NCBI RefSeq assembly: GCF_034313845.1
Contig: NZ_JAVIWN010000004.1
Origin: Actimicrobium sp034313845
GTDB lineage: Bacteria > Pseudomonadota > Gammaproteobacteria > Burkholderiales > Burkholderiaceae_D
Length of the DNA stretch: 64,000 nt
Strand: one strand, 5' to 3'
The translations under genes were made by a program, and so were the position numbers. The notes under the pieces are model-generated. The model had not been told where the DNA came from, did no database searches, and saw only the letters and a program-made list of their open reading frames with translations. Positions 52,737-60,839 of the stretch are shown one piece after another; positions within the stretch are counted from its first letter, which is position 1, and every line of letters begins with the position of its first letter.

Positions 52737-53213
52737 TTTTAATCCAGTCGTTCAAATATCATTAATCAGCGTTCTCATAAAAGACAAGCCTACTAAAAAG
52801 CATTAAATACTAAAATTAAGTTAATAATTTAACGTTAAATTTTTAGGCTTTTTGTTTAAGAATAGCATAATTATTATTTATACTAAAAATGATCTAACGT
52901 TAAGAAATAAGAAATTTATTTTTCTTAATAATTTAATATTTTAGCAAGACTTAAATTTTTAGTATCTGTAATAATCGATGCCTCTTATAAAATATAAAAA
53001 TATTTAACGGCTTCCACATATTAATTTCTAAACAATCGATACAATTTTTATAGTAATTTCGACCTAATTAATGTCAGCCACTAGACTAAGGTAACAACAT
53101 GTGAAAATCTCATCAATCTCGATAAATTTCAGGAAAAAAATATTCTTCAAATAAAAACTATTTTTTTGATCCCTCTATTGAATTGCGTCGATCAAAGAAT
53201 ATAAGGAGCGCTA
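52737..53213. other. AT-rich intergenic region upstream of the exporter
   Basis: 477 bp, strongly AT-rich, no open frame of note. Probably carries a promoter for the AT-rich half of the cluster, but no single -35/-10 pair stands out. Confidence 0.5.
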
Positions 53214-53756
53214 TTATTTGAAAGAGTGTTCGTCTAACAACCTTCCTTGCTGGTCTTTTGCGGACAAAGCCGGCACACCTTCAATTGGCCATTCAATGCC
53301 GATCGTTGGATCATTCCACGCAATACTCCGCTCAAACTCCGGTGCCCAATAATCAGTCGTCTTGTAAAGAAACTCCGCCGTCTCCGACAGCACCACAAAG
53401 CCATGCGCAAAGCCTTCCGGAATCCACAGCATGCGTTTATTCTCCGCCGACAATTCAACGCCAACATGCTGCCCGAAGGTCGGTGAGCTTTTGCGGATAT
53501 CGACCGCGACGTCAAAGACCGTACCTTGCACCGCCCGCACCAGCTTGCCCTGTGGCTGCTGGATCTGGTAATGCAATCCGCGCAAGACATTCTTCGCCGA
53601 ACGCGAATGGTTGTCCTGGACGAATTGCACGTCACGTCCCACCGCCTCGTTGAACTGGCGGCTATTGAAGCTCTCAAAAAAGAAGCCGCGCTCGTCACCG
53701 AACACCTTGGGTTCGATGATCAGGACGTCGGGAATGCTGGTTGCGATGATGTTCAA
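53214..53756 (-). CDS. rfbC: dTDP-4-dehydrorhamnose 3,5-epimerase
   Basis: 180 residues from a TTG at 53756 that overlaps the rfbA stop codon (TTGA). No ATG is placed suitably, and this start gives the normal length. Cupin fold with FGDERGFFFESFN, the catalytic His in VLRGLHYQIQQPQGKLV, and the Tyr in KTTDYWAPE. Third enzyme of dTDP-L-rhamnose synthesis. Confidence 0.92.
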   Translation of the reverse strand: MNIIATSIPDVLIIEPKVFGDERGFFFESFNSRQFNEAVGRDVQFVQDNHSRSAKNVLRGLHYQIQQPQGKLVRAVQGTVFDVAVDIRKSSPTFGQHVGVELSAENKRMLWIPEGFAHGFVVLSETAEFLYKTTDYWAPEFERSIAWNDPTIGIEWPIEGVPALSAKDQQGRLLDEHSFK

Positions 53757-54640
53757 CGGATGGTCCCTTCTTTCAACAAGCGCAGCAAATACTGGCCGTA
53801 GCCATTTTTTGCCAGCGGCTGCGCCAGCTTTTCCAGTTGTGCCGCGTCGATGAATCCCTTGTGATAGGCGATCTCTTCCGGGCAGCATACTTTGAGGCCC
53901 TGCCGATGCTCAATGGTCTGAATGAAGTTGCTAGCCTCGATCAAGCTTTCATGGGTGCCGGTATCCAGCCACGCATAGCCCCGCCCCATGATTTCGACAT
54001 CGAGCTGCTTGCGCTCGAGATAGACGCGGTTGAGGTCGGTGATTTCCAGCTCGCCACGCGCCGACGGCTTCAGGTCTGCCGCAATACTGGCGACCTGATT
54101 GTCATAAAAGTACAGGCCGGTGACGGCGTAATTGCTTTTTGGATTAGCGGGCTTTTCTTCGAGGCTGGTGGCATGCCCTTGCGCATCGAAATCAACGACG
54201 CCATAGCGCTCGGGATCCTGGACGTGATACGCGAAGACGGTCGCGCCGCTGGTGCGGGCATCGGCTTGCTCCAGCTGCTTGTGCAAGTCGTGGCCGTAAA
54301 AAATGTTGTCGCCAAGGACCAGTGCGCTAGGCGCATCGCCGATGAAGTCCTTGCCGATGATGAAGGCTTGCGCGAGACCATCCGGACTCGGCTGCACCGC
54401 ATACTGAAGATTGAGGCCCCAGGCGCTGCCGTCGCCGAGCAATTGCTCGAAGCGTGGCGTGTCTTGCGGTGTCGAGATGATCAGGATGTCGCGGATACCT
54501 GCCAGCATCAGGGTGCTGAGCGGGTAATAAATCATCGGCTTGTCGTAGATAGGCAGCAATTGCTTGGAGACGACTTTGGTCACCGGATACAAACGGGTGC
54601 CGGAACCGCCAGCGAGGATGATGCCTTTGCGTTGTGTCAT
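53753..54640 (-). CDS. rfbA: Glucose-1-phosphate thymidylyltransferase
   Basis: 295 residues. Nucleotidyltransferase signature GIILAGGSGTRLYPVTKVVS, followed by KQLLPIYDKPMIYYPLSTLM and ALVLGDNIFYGHDL. Forms dTDP-glucose from dTTP and glucose-1-phosphate. Six bp separate it from rfbD. Confidence 0.96.
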   Translation of the reverse strand: MTQRKGIILAGGSGTRLYPVTKVVSKQLLPIYDKPMIYYPLSTLMLAGIRDILIISTPQDTPRFEQLLGDGSAWGLNLQYAVQPSPDGLAQAFIIGKDFIGDAPSALVLGDNIFYGHDLHKQLEQADARTSGATVFAYHVQDPERYGVVDFDAQGHATSLEEKPANPKSNYAVTGLYFYDNQVASIAADLKPSARGELEITDLNRVYLERKQLDVEIMGRGYAWLDTGTHESLIEASNFIQTIEHRQGLKVCCPEEIAYHKGFIDAAQLEKLAQPLAKNGYGQYLLRLLKEGTIR

Positions 54641-54646
54641 GGTGGC

Positions 54647-55537
54647 CTAGAGAATTTCGGTGAGCATGCGCGCAACACCAGTTTGCCAGTGCGGCAAGGT
54701 CAGGCTGAAGGTCTGCTGCAGCTTGTTGGTGTTGAGGAGCGAGTTATTGGGGCGCGTGGCGGGCGTCGGAAACGCGCTGGTCGGCACCGGCAAGATCGCC
54801 TCTTGTGCAACCTTGATGGCAACGCCCGCCTGACGCGCGAAGTCAATTACAAAGCTGGCGTAGCCGTGCCAGTTGGTCTGACCACCGGCCACCAGATGAT
54901 ACAAGCCGCTGACGTCGGAACGCTGCAAGGCGGTGCGGATGGCGTGTGCGGTGACATCCGCGAGCAAGTCGGCACCGGTCGGTGCGCCAATCTGGTCATC
55001 GATGACAGTGAGGCGATCGCGCTCTTTGGCCAGACGCAGCATGGTCTTGGCAAAGTTGCCACCGCGCGCTGCGTACACCCAGCTGGTGCGAAAGATCAGA
55101 TGCTTGCAGCCAGAGGCACGGATTGCGTCTTCACCTTCGAGCTTGGTCTGGCCGTAGACACTCAATGGTCCGGTGGGACTGGTTTCAATCCACGGCTCGT
55201 TGCCACTTCCATCGAACACGTAGTCGGTCGAGTAATGGACGAGCCAGGCACCGAGTTGTTGGGCTTCCTTTGCCAGCATGACCGGGGCCAACGCATTGAT
55301 GGTGCGCGCCAGCTCGGGCTCGCTTTCGGCTTTGTCGACGGCGGTGTGGGCGGCGGCATTGACGATGATGTCGGGGGCAATCGCACGGATGGTTTCGGCG
55401 AGGCCGTCCAGGTTCGTGAAGTCGCCACAATAATCGGTACTGTCGAAATCCACCGCGACCAGTTCGCCCAGCGGCGCTAGGCTGCGCTGCAATTCCCAGC
55501 CAACTTGCCCGCCTTTGCCCAACAGCAGGATCTTCAT
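54647..55537 (-). CDS. rfbD: dTDP-4-dehydrorhamnose reductase
   Basis: 296 residues from the ATG at 55537, which overlaps the rfbB stop (ATGA). NAD(P)-binding GKGGQVGWELQRSL, catalytic Tyr and Lys in SVYGQTKLEGEDAI, and STDYVFDGSG. Final step to dTDP-L-rhamnose. Confidence 0.95.
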   Translation of the reverse strand: MKILLLGKGGQVGWELQRSLAPLGELVAVDFDSTDYCGDFTNLDGLAETIRAIAPDIIVNAAAHTAVDKAESEPELARTINALAPVMLAKEAQQLGAWLVHYSTDYVFDGSGNEPWIETSPTGPLSVYGQTKLEGEDAIRASGCKHLIFRTSWVYAARGGNFAKTMLRLAKERDRLTVIDDQIGAPTGADLLADVTAHAIRTALQRSDVSGLYHLVAGGQTNWHGYASFVIDFARQAGVAIKVAQEAILPVPTSAFPTPATRPNNSLLNTNKLQQTFSLTLPHWQTGVARMLTEIL

Positions 55538-56601
55538 GCGGCGCGCTCGACGTAGTTCTTTTCTACCCATTCCCGGTAGCTGCCGGATTGGACGTTGGCA
55601 ACCCATTCCTGATTGGCGAGGTACCACGCGACTGTCTTGCGGATGCCGGTGTCAAAGGTTTCGGCTGGCTTCCAGCCCAGTTCGCGTTCGATCTTGCTGG
55701 CGTCAATCGCGTAGCGGCGATCGTGGCCGGGACGATCGGTGACGTAGGTAATTTGTTCGGCGTAGCGTTTGCCGTCAGGACGGCCGCGCAGTTCGTCGAG
55801 CAGCGCGCAGACGGTATGGACGATGTCGAGATTGGGCTTTTCATTCCAGCCGCCAACGTTGTAGACCTCGCCCACCCGACCAGCTTCGAGCACGCGGCGG
55901 ATCGCGCTGCAGTGATCCTTGACGTACAGCCAGTCGCGGATTTGCTGGCCGTCGCCATAGACCGGCAGTGCTTTGCCTGCCAGTGCATTGACGATCATCA
56001 GCGGGATCAATTTTTCCGGAAAATGGAACGGGCCGTAATTGTTCGAGCAATTCGTGGTCAGGACCGGCATGCCGTAGGTGTGGTGATAGGCGCGGACAAG
56101 ATGGTCGCTGGCAGCCTTGCTGGCAGAGTACGGACTGTTGGGTTCGTAACGATGCGTCTCCGTGAAGGCCGGTTCGTCCTTGGACAGGGAGCCGTAGACT
56201 TCGTCCGTCGACACATGCAAAAAACGAAATTCCGATTTTTTATCCACCGACAATAAATACCAATAGTTGCGAACAGCTTCCAGCAAACGGAAGGTGCCGA
56301 CGACATTGGTTTGAACAAAATCTTCTGGCGCGTGAATCGAACGGTCGACGTGGCTTTCGGCGGCGAAGTTGAGGATGGCGCGGGGCTGGTGTTCGGTCAG
56401 CAGTTTGGTCAGCAGTGCGGTGTCACCGATGTCGCCGTGAATGAAGATATGGCGCGGGTCATTGGCTAGGCCAGCGAGGTTTTCTCGGTTGCCAGCGTAG
56501 GTTAGCAGGTCGATGTTGACGATTGGCTCATCGGATTGCGCCAACCAGTCATTGACGAAATTTGCGCCGATGAAGCCGGCACCGCCTGTTACTAGAATCA
56601 T
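55534..56601 (-). CDS. rfbB: dTDP-glucose 4,6-dehydratase
   Basis: 355 residues. Nucleotide-binding TGGAGFIGANFVNDWL, the DE pair in HVSTDEVYGSL and the catalytic YSASKAASDHLVRAY. First gene of the cluster; the order rfbB-D-A-C is standard. The whole unit to 42444 runs on the minus strand. Confidence 0.97.
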   Translation of the reverse strand: MILVTGGAGFIGANFVNDWLAQSDEPIVNIDLLTYAGNRENLAGLANDPRHIFIHGDIGDTALLTKLLTEHQPRAILNFAAESHVDRSIHAPEDFVQTNVVGTFRLLEAVRNYWYLLSVDKKSEFRFLHVSTDEVYGSLSKDEPAFTETHRYEPNSPYSASKAASDHLVRAYHHTYGMPVLTTNCSNNYGPFHFPEKLIPLMIVNALAGKALPVYGDGQQIRDWLYVKDHCSAIRRVLEAGRVGEVYNVGGWNEKPNLDIVHTVCALLDELRGRPDGKRYAEQITYVTDRPGHDRRYAIDASKIERELGWKPAETFDTGIRKTVAWYLANQEWVANVQSGSYREWVEKNYVERAA

Positions 56602-57071
56602 TTATTGCCTTTCAGGGCCTGTTAATCCGGAGCGATTTTCGCTGCATTTGTGGCCATGCGGCGCCTCTTCCGGTTGGCTAGTTGGTCGTTTTCGTGAGAT
56701 GCGGCGGGTAAGCAGCCATTACTGTTATCTCGAAAACTGCCTGATTTTACCTTAGCAGCACCCCGCCCCTGAGGTTTTGCCGACTAATTATTACAAATAG
56801 CCGATGCAAGGACTGCTACAAAATCAGGATCAATTTTTACGGGTGATGTTTCGAGGAAATTGCTGTTGATTCCGATGGACGAGGGCAAATCAAATGGGGA
56901 GCGCCGGCTTGGGGGTCTAAGCCAGACACCGACATGTGGTTTAGGCATCGTAGCGGCACCGAAAAAGCTCCAGCGAATGTCATTGTCCTGCCTACATCCC
57001 CTGATTGTCCGCCGTCTATTCTTTGGTGCTGATGCGGCCGTAGGCGAACGTTGCCATTTTGTTTGTCCCTT
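56602..57071. other. Intergenic region upstream of rfbB
   Basis: 470 bp without a credible gene. It should carry the promoter of the polysaccharide cluster. No JUMPstart/ops-like element was recognised. Confidence 0.45.
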
Positions 57072-57398
57072 TTAACTGGAAAAGACTACTTGCAGCGTGT
57101 TCAATGTCACATCCAATGTTTGCTGGTCCACCGCACCAAATTTAGTCACTAGCCGCGTTTTGTCTACGGCCCGAAGTTGATCCAGCAAAATCAGACCGAC
57201 TTTCCCGCCGTGCGTAATAGGAACGCGAAATGGTGCAGACCGACTCCCAGTTGTCATCGGAGCGATGATCGCTGTGCGCAAATGGTCATGCATTTCTGGT
57301 GGCGATATGACGACACAGGGCCGAGATTTTTGAATCTCACTACCGACAGTCGGATCCAGATTAACGAGCCAAATATCACCTCGTGCCACTGTCACCAT
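57072..57398 (-). CDS. MazF/PemK-family endoribonuclease toxin
   Basis: 108 residues, family-typical. VARGDIWLVNLDPTVGSEIQ (the active Arg/loop), KSRPCVVISPPEMH, TAIIAPMTTGS and ILLDQLRAVDKTRL. Sequence-specific mRNA interferase. The start overlaps the antitoxin gene by 7 bp. Confidence 0.93.
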   Translation of the reverse strand: MVTVARGDIWLVNLDPTVGSEIQKSRPCVVISPPEMHDHLRTAIIAPMTTGSRSAPFRVPITHGGKVGLILLDQLRAVDKTRLVTKFGAVDQQTLDVTLNTLQVVFSS

Positions 57399-57640
57399 GA
57401 AAGCAATGCGTCATCAGCATTGGCATATTCTGGCATCACAAGCACATCGTCCCCAGCGAGCGCGATGGCCTTGCTCGCATCGGCCCATCCGGACCGATTT
57501 GGTCTGGCGGGCACACGCACAACCATTGCGCCATCAACGACTGAGACGTCGGCCTCGGTTTCAAGACCGAGCTGCGAAAGAATTGATGTCGGAATGATGA
57601 TGCCCTTTGAATTTCCAATGCGACGGATTGCGATAAGCAT
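57392..57640 (-). CDS. AbrB/MazE-type antitoxin
   Basis: 82 residues from the ATG at 57640. Swapped-hairpin AbrB fold: MLIAIRRIGNSKGIIIPTSI, LSQLGLETEADVSVVDGAM. The C-terminal tail (MPEYANADDALLSW) would bind the toxin. Gene order antitoxin-toxin with overlap; likely autoregulated. Confidence 0.9.
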   Translation of the reverse strand: MLIAIRRIGNSKGIIIPTSILSQLGLETEADVSVVDGAMVVRVPARPNRSGWADASKAIALAGDDVLVMPEYANADDALLSW

Positions 57641-57828
57641 AACTCCCCCTAGAGTAGGAACAATGTTATTACGCTTACCGACTGAAGTCAAAAGTAGTGT
57701 TGAAAATAGCTATTGGAAAGCAACCAAATGCTATTAACAAAAAGCGCTGTTTTTTCCCAACGAGCTAGGGGCTTCTGCGCCGGGGCCGCATCAGTGGACC
57801 GTTTTGCGAATCGTGCATTACGTCGGGA

Positions 57829-58533
57829 TCAGGCTTTCGGCAAATCAAACACCAGCACATGCGCCTGCTTGGCATCCCCAAGGCTGAGCTGCGCTTCTGC
57901 CGTCACACGCACCGCATCACCCGCTTCGAGCCGCATTCCATTGACGACAACCTCCCCGGTCGCGACATGCACGTAGGCGAGGCGTTCCGGATCAAGCGAC
58001 AGACTGGCACTTTCGACACCATCAAACAAGCCTGCGTAGACACGGGCGTTCTGATGCACGACGACCGAGCCGTCACGCCCATCCGGACTGGCGATCAGGC
58101 GCAGAAGGCCGCGCTTTTCTGCGTCATCAAAATGTTTTTCTTCGTAACCCGGTGCGATGCCTTGCACATCCGGCTCGATCCAGATCTGCAGGAAATGGGT
58201 CGCGCGATCCTTGGCGTGGTTGAATTCCGAATGCATGACACCTGTACCGGCGCTCATGCGTTGCACATCGCCCGGACGGATCACGCTGCCATTGCCGATG
58301 TTGTCCTTGTGTGCCAGTTCGCCATCGAGCACGTAGCTGATGATTTCCATGTCGCGATGGCCGTGCGTGCCAAAGCCGGCACCGGCATCGACGCGGTCTT
58401 CGTTGATGACGCGCAGCGGACCGAAGCCCATGTGGGCCGGGTCGTGATAGCTGCCAAACGAGAAGCTGTGGTGGGAATCCAGCCAGCCGTGGTTGGCGTG
58501 GCCGCGGTCGGTGCTTTTACGAATTTGCAGCAT
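57829..58533 (-). CDS. Pirin-family protein
   Basis: 234 residues, two cupin domains. The N-terminal cupin holds metal ligands His-x-His in GTHGHRDMEIISYVLDGELAH (split) and Glu/His in GVMHSEFNHAK. Similar to E. coli YhhW, which has quercetin dioxygenase activity; the natural substrate is unknown. Monocistronic. Confidence 0.92.
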   Translation of the reverse strand: MLQIRKSTDRGHANHGWLDSHHSFSFGSYHDPAHMGFGPLRVINEDRVDAGAGFGTHGHRDMEIISYVLDGELAHKDNIGNGSVIRPGDVQRMSAGTGVMHSEFNHAKDRATHFLQIWIEPDVQGIAPGYEEKHFDDAEKRGLLRLIASPDGRDGSVVVHQNARVYAGLFDGVESASLSLDPERLAYVHVATGEVVVNGMRLEAGDAVRVTAEAQLSLGDAKQAHVLVFDLPKA

Positions 58534-58578
58534 GGTGGGGTCCTTTTATTGGCGTTGAAGATGAATTTGATACCTGCA

Positions 58579-59046
58579 CTATAAGCGCTGGACGGAAACG
58601 GGTTGGGGCTTGATGCGTTCGGCATTCTCAACACGAGAGATCGTCATACTGGTTTGCTGCTGCGGTTGAAGGTTTGGATCAGGAAATAGTAGTTTGTAAT
58701 TCTTGATGTCTTCCTCGAAGGCATTGCATCGTAGGAGCGACTCGTAGACATCATTTCGGGCCAGACTGTAATTAAACGCGATCGTCCAGGCGCTTGAATT
58801 CCTTGTCTCGACCGAGGACAGTTGCCAGCGCGCGGCAGTTATCGCGGAGCTCATTGAATCGGTACTCAAAAGGTGATCTATTTTAGCCAAAAGGAGTTTG
58901 TCGGAATTTTTGTGGATTGGTTCTTGTCGCGCAGGCGAAACGTCTGAAAAATGTAGTTTGCTCTCCGATTTTGTCGGATTTCTGTATTTTTCTATGAAGA
59001 GGAGCGTCTTGTTTGAACTATCTGCGTATATGTTTGCGTCGCGCAT
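58579..59046 (-). CDS. Hypothetical protein
   Basis: 155 residues from the ATG at 59046 (MRDANIYADSSNKTLLFIEKY); a longer frame to 59151 exists. Polar, no signal peptide or membrane segment, ending QPQQQTSMTISRVENAERIK. Not recognised. Codon use differs from the housekeeping genes, and the neighbours are toxin-antitoxin systems, so it may be acquired DNA. Confidence 0.4.
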   Translation of the reverse strand: MRDANIYADSSNKTLLFIEKYRNPTKSESKLHFSDVSPARQEPIHKNSDKLLLAKIDHLLSTDSMSSAITAARWQLSSVETRNSSAWTIAFNYSLARNDVYESLLRCNAFEEDIKNYKLLFPDPNLQPQQQTSMTISRVENAERIKPQPVSVQRL

Positions 59047-59458
59047 AGTGCGCACATTCGTGCGCCGGCATCTGGCGTGCAACCAACTGCCTGACCGATG
59101 GAGCTGCCGGATGCGGGTCAACGCGTTAACTCGAGTCATGGCGGACGCCAATACTAAGAGACATCAAGCTGGGTGGGCCGTTTGCTGCGCCTCTTGCCCT
59201 TTACGGAGGTCAGAAACTCGGGTCTTTTTGGCCATACGATAGTGGGTTTGTATATGGCATCGAACTGCTTGGTTGCAGCAAGTTCGTGGAGGAGCCTTGT
59301 CCGGGCAGCTTGTTTCCGGCAGACTCAACGAATGGCGCTTTGCGCCAGAAACATCATGAGATCAAGCGTGTATCGACAGGGCCTGATCTTTTACAACATG
59401 GGCAGCCATGCCGCTATAAACGTACGAACAATTTAATTTAACGGAACTTCGACTTTCC
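59047..59458. other. Region upstream of the AbiEii-type pair
   Basis: 412 bp. No confident gene. On the plus strand 59130-59441 is open for 103 codons without a start codon (segments LALYGGQKLGSFWPYDSGF, GIELLGCSKFVEEPCPG) and could be the end of a lost gene. The promoter of the downstream pair should be at its right end. Confidence 0.4.
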
Positions 59459-59758
59459 ATGACCGAATCTGACTTGATTGCACTGCGTCCTTATGCCAGC
59501 AAGTACATCTGGTGGAAAACGCCAGACGAGGCAATGCTCATGCCCGAGCGCGTGGTCGCGCAAGTGATGAATATTGGCGATTACAGTGATGTTCAAGCCG
59601 TTGCCAACCGCATTGGCGAAACGTATCTGCACGATGTCCTGCAACACGCCGAGATTGGTCAATTCTCTGAACGATCCTGGGCTTATTGGCATTATCGACT
59701 TGGGCTGATATCGGCGATTGATGTGATGCCGGCAATGCCGAAACGGAGGATTGAATAA
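59459..59758 (+). CDS. Probable antitoxin of an AbiEii-type pair
   Basis: 99 residues, starting MTESDLIALRPYASKYIWWK and ending RSWAYWHYRLGLISAID. This layout resembles small proteins, possibly DUF6922-type, encoded just before AbiEii-like nucleotidyltransferases; the identity is uncertain. A strong GGAGGA site inside its 3' end serves the next gene, whose ATG overlaps its TAA. Confidence 0.65.
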   Translation: MTESDLIALRPYASKYIWWKTPDEAMLMPERVVAQVMNIGDYSDVQAVANRIGETYLHDVLQHAEIGQFSERSWAYWHYRLGLISAIDVMPAMPKRRIE

Positions 59759-60453
59759 TGGGTCGCTTTAAACCGTGGATGGCTATTCTTCCCGAGGCTC
59801 AACGGCAATTGTGGAGCGAGTTACAACCGACGCAAGCGCTCGGGTTCGTTCTTTATGGCGGGACTGCAATTGCATTACGACTCGGGCATCGGCAGTCAGT
59901 TGATTTCGATTTTTTTACCGAAAAACCGCTAGATAAAAAAGCGATATTTTTTGCGTTTGATTTTTTGCAACAAGCGATTACCCTGCAAGATGAGCCCAAC
60001 GCTTTTACCGTGTTGGTGCCAGCCGGTGAACTATCCGATCAGCAGGTCAAGATATCCTTCTTCGGCACCATTGGTTTCGGTCGTGTTGCCGCTCCAGACT
60101 TAACTGAAGACGGAATCCTGGAAGTTGCGTCGATGGATGATTTGATGGCAACCAAAGTGAAGGTCATCCTTCAACGAGTCGAAGCAAAAGACTACCGGGA
60201 TATCGCAGCGATGATCAATGGAGGGGTGAGCCTATCGAAGGGACTCGCCGCTGCGAAAGCGATGTTCGGACAGAGTTTCCAGCCTAGCGAAAGCCTGAAA
60301 GCGATGGTGTATTTTCAAGGTGGCGACCTTGATCAACTGACTTCAGATGAAAAAAAGACCTTGATCAATGCTGCCAGTAACGTTCGTGACCTGCCAGATG
60401 TGACGATCACATCACGGCAACTGTCGTTATCGACGAAGGCCGGCCTCCCTTAA
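59758..60453 (+). CDS. AbiEii/AbiGii-family nucleotidyltransferase toxin
   Basis: 231 residues. The nucleotidyltransferase motif GFVLYGGTAIALRLGHRQSV plus DFDFFTEKPL supplies the GG...DxD-type active site, and KVILQRVEAKDYRDIAAMI carries the conserved Lys/Asp segment. Members add nucleotides to tRNA 3' ends or act as abortive-infection toxins. It is translationally coupled to the upstream small gene. Confidence 0.88.
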   Translation: MGRFKPWMAILPEAQRQLWSELQPTQALGFVLYGGTAIALRLGHRQSVDFDFFTEKPLDKKAIFFAFDFLQQAITLQDEPNAFTVLVPAGELSDQQVKISFFGTIGFGRVAAPDLTEDGILEVASMDDLMATKVKVILQRVEAKDYRDIAAMINGGVSLSKGLAAAKAMFGQSFQPSESLKAMVYFQGGDLDQLTSDEKKTLINAASNVRDLPDVTITSRQLSLSTKAGLP

Positions 60454-60483
60454 TCGCTCTACAGATACTTTTAATTTACGCAC

Positions 60484-60572
60484 CCCCTTCGGCACCATGC
60501 CCAGCAACACCGCCCTGCGCGGCTTATTCTTGTTTGCCAGCGCTGTCGCAACCGCCGGTTCGACCGGAGTAG
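60484..60572 (-). repeat. Diverged duplicate of the rhlE C-terminal coding end
   Basis: On the minus strand it reads ATPVEPAVATALANKNKPRR then AVLLGMVPKG, against AAPVETVGATAAANKNKPRR and AVLLGGVPKG at the true end of rhlE (60842-60931). The copy lacks the stop codon after VPKG. Roughly 80% of bases match over about 90 bp. Confidence 0.8.
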
Positions 60573-60701
60573 CACACAAGGTGTACTAACGGCTGGGCAT
60601 TGCGCTAGGTTCGTTAGGAGCGCTTACTCTGCTGCGATGCTGGCAGGGACATTCCGAATGGTCGACGGATGTTGGTGTTAGCGACCGCGCCCAAGGCATT
60701 C

Positions 60702-60728
60702 GGTGCAATGCCCTGCGGTTATTGCACC
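60702..60728 (-). repeat. REP-like palindrome, inverted orientation
   Basis: GGTGCAAT then GCCCTGCGGTT then ATTGCACC, followed by CTACGCG: the reverse of most copies. Lies downstream of rhlE. Confidence 0.85.
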
Positions 60729-60839
60729 CTACGCGAATGAGGAGGACAACACCAGCACAGCGCAAAACGAAAACAAAGAGCTACCGCATTGAATTTGCGG
60801 AGAGTCCTTTGCTCCCGTTAGTCCACCCCAAAAAACGTC

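Larger units (their letters stand above)
60454..60839. other. Intergenic region with an rhlE 3'-end duplicate and a REP copy
   Basis: 386 bp. Contains a ~90-bp diverged copy of the rhlE 3' end (60484-60572), a heavily degenerate REP-like sequence near 60580-60607, and an intact inverted REP copy at 60702. No gene. Confidence 0.7.

Noticed and set aside
53837..55480. Plus-strand 547-residue open frame
   Set aside because: Antisense to rfbA and rfbD.
59173..59436. Plus-strand 87-residue frame starting at an ATG
   Set aside because: Composition is poor (Arg/Cys-rich) and a neighbouring frame looks more protein-like, though without a start.
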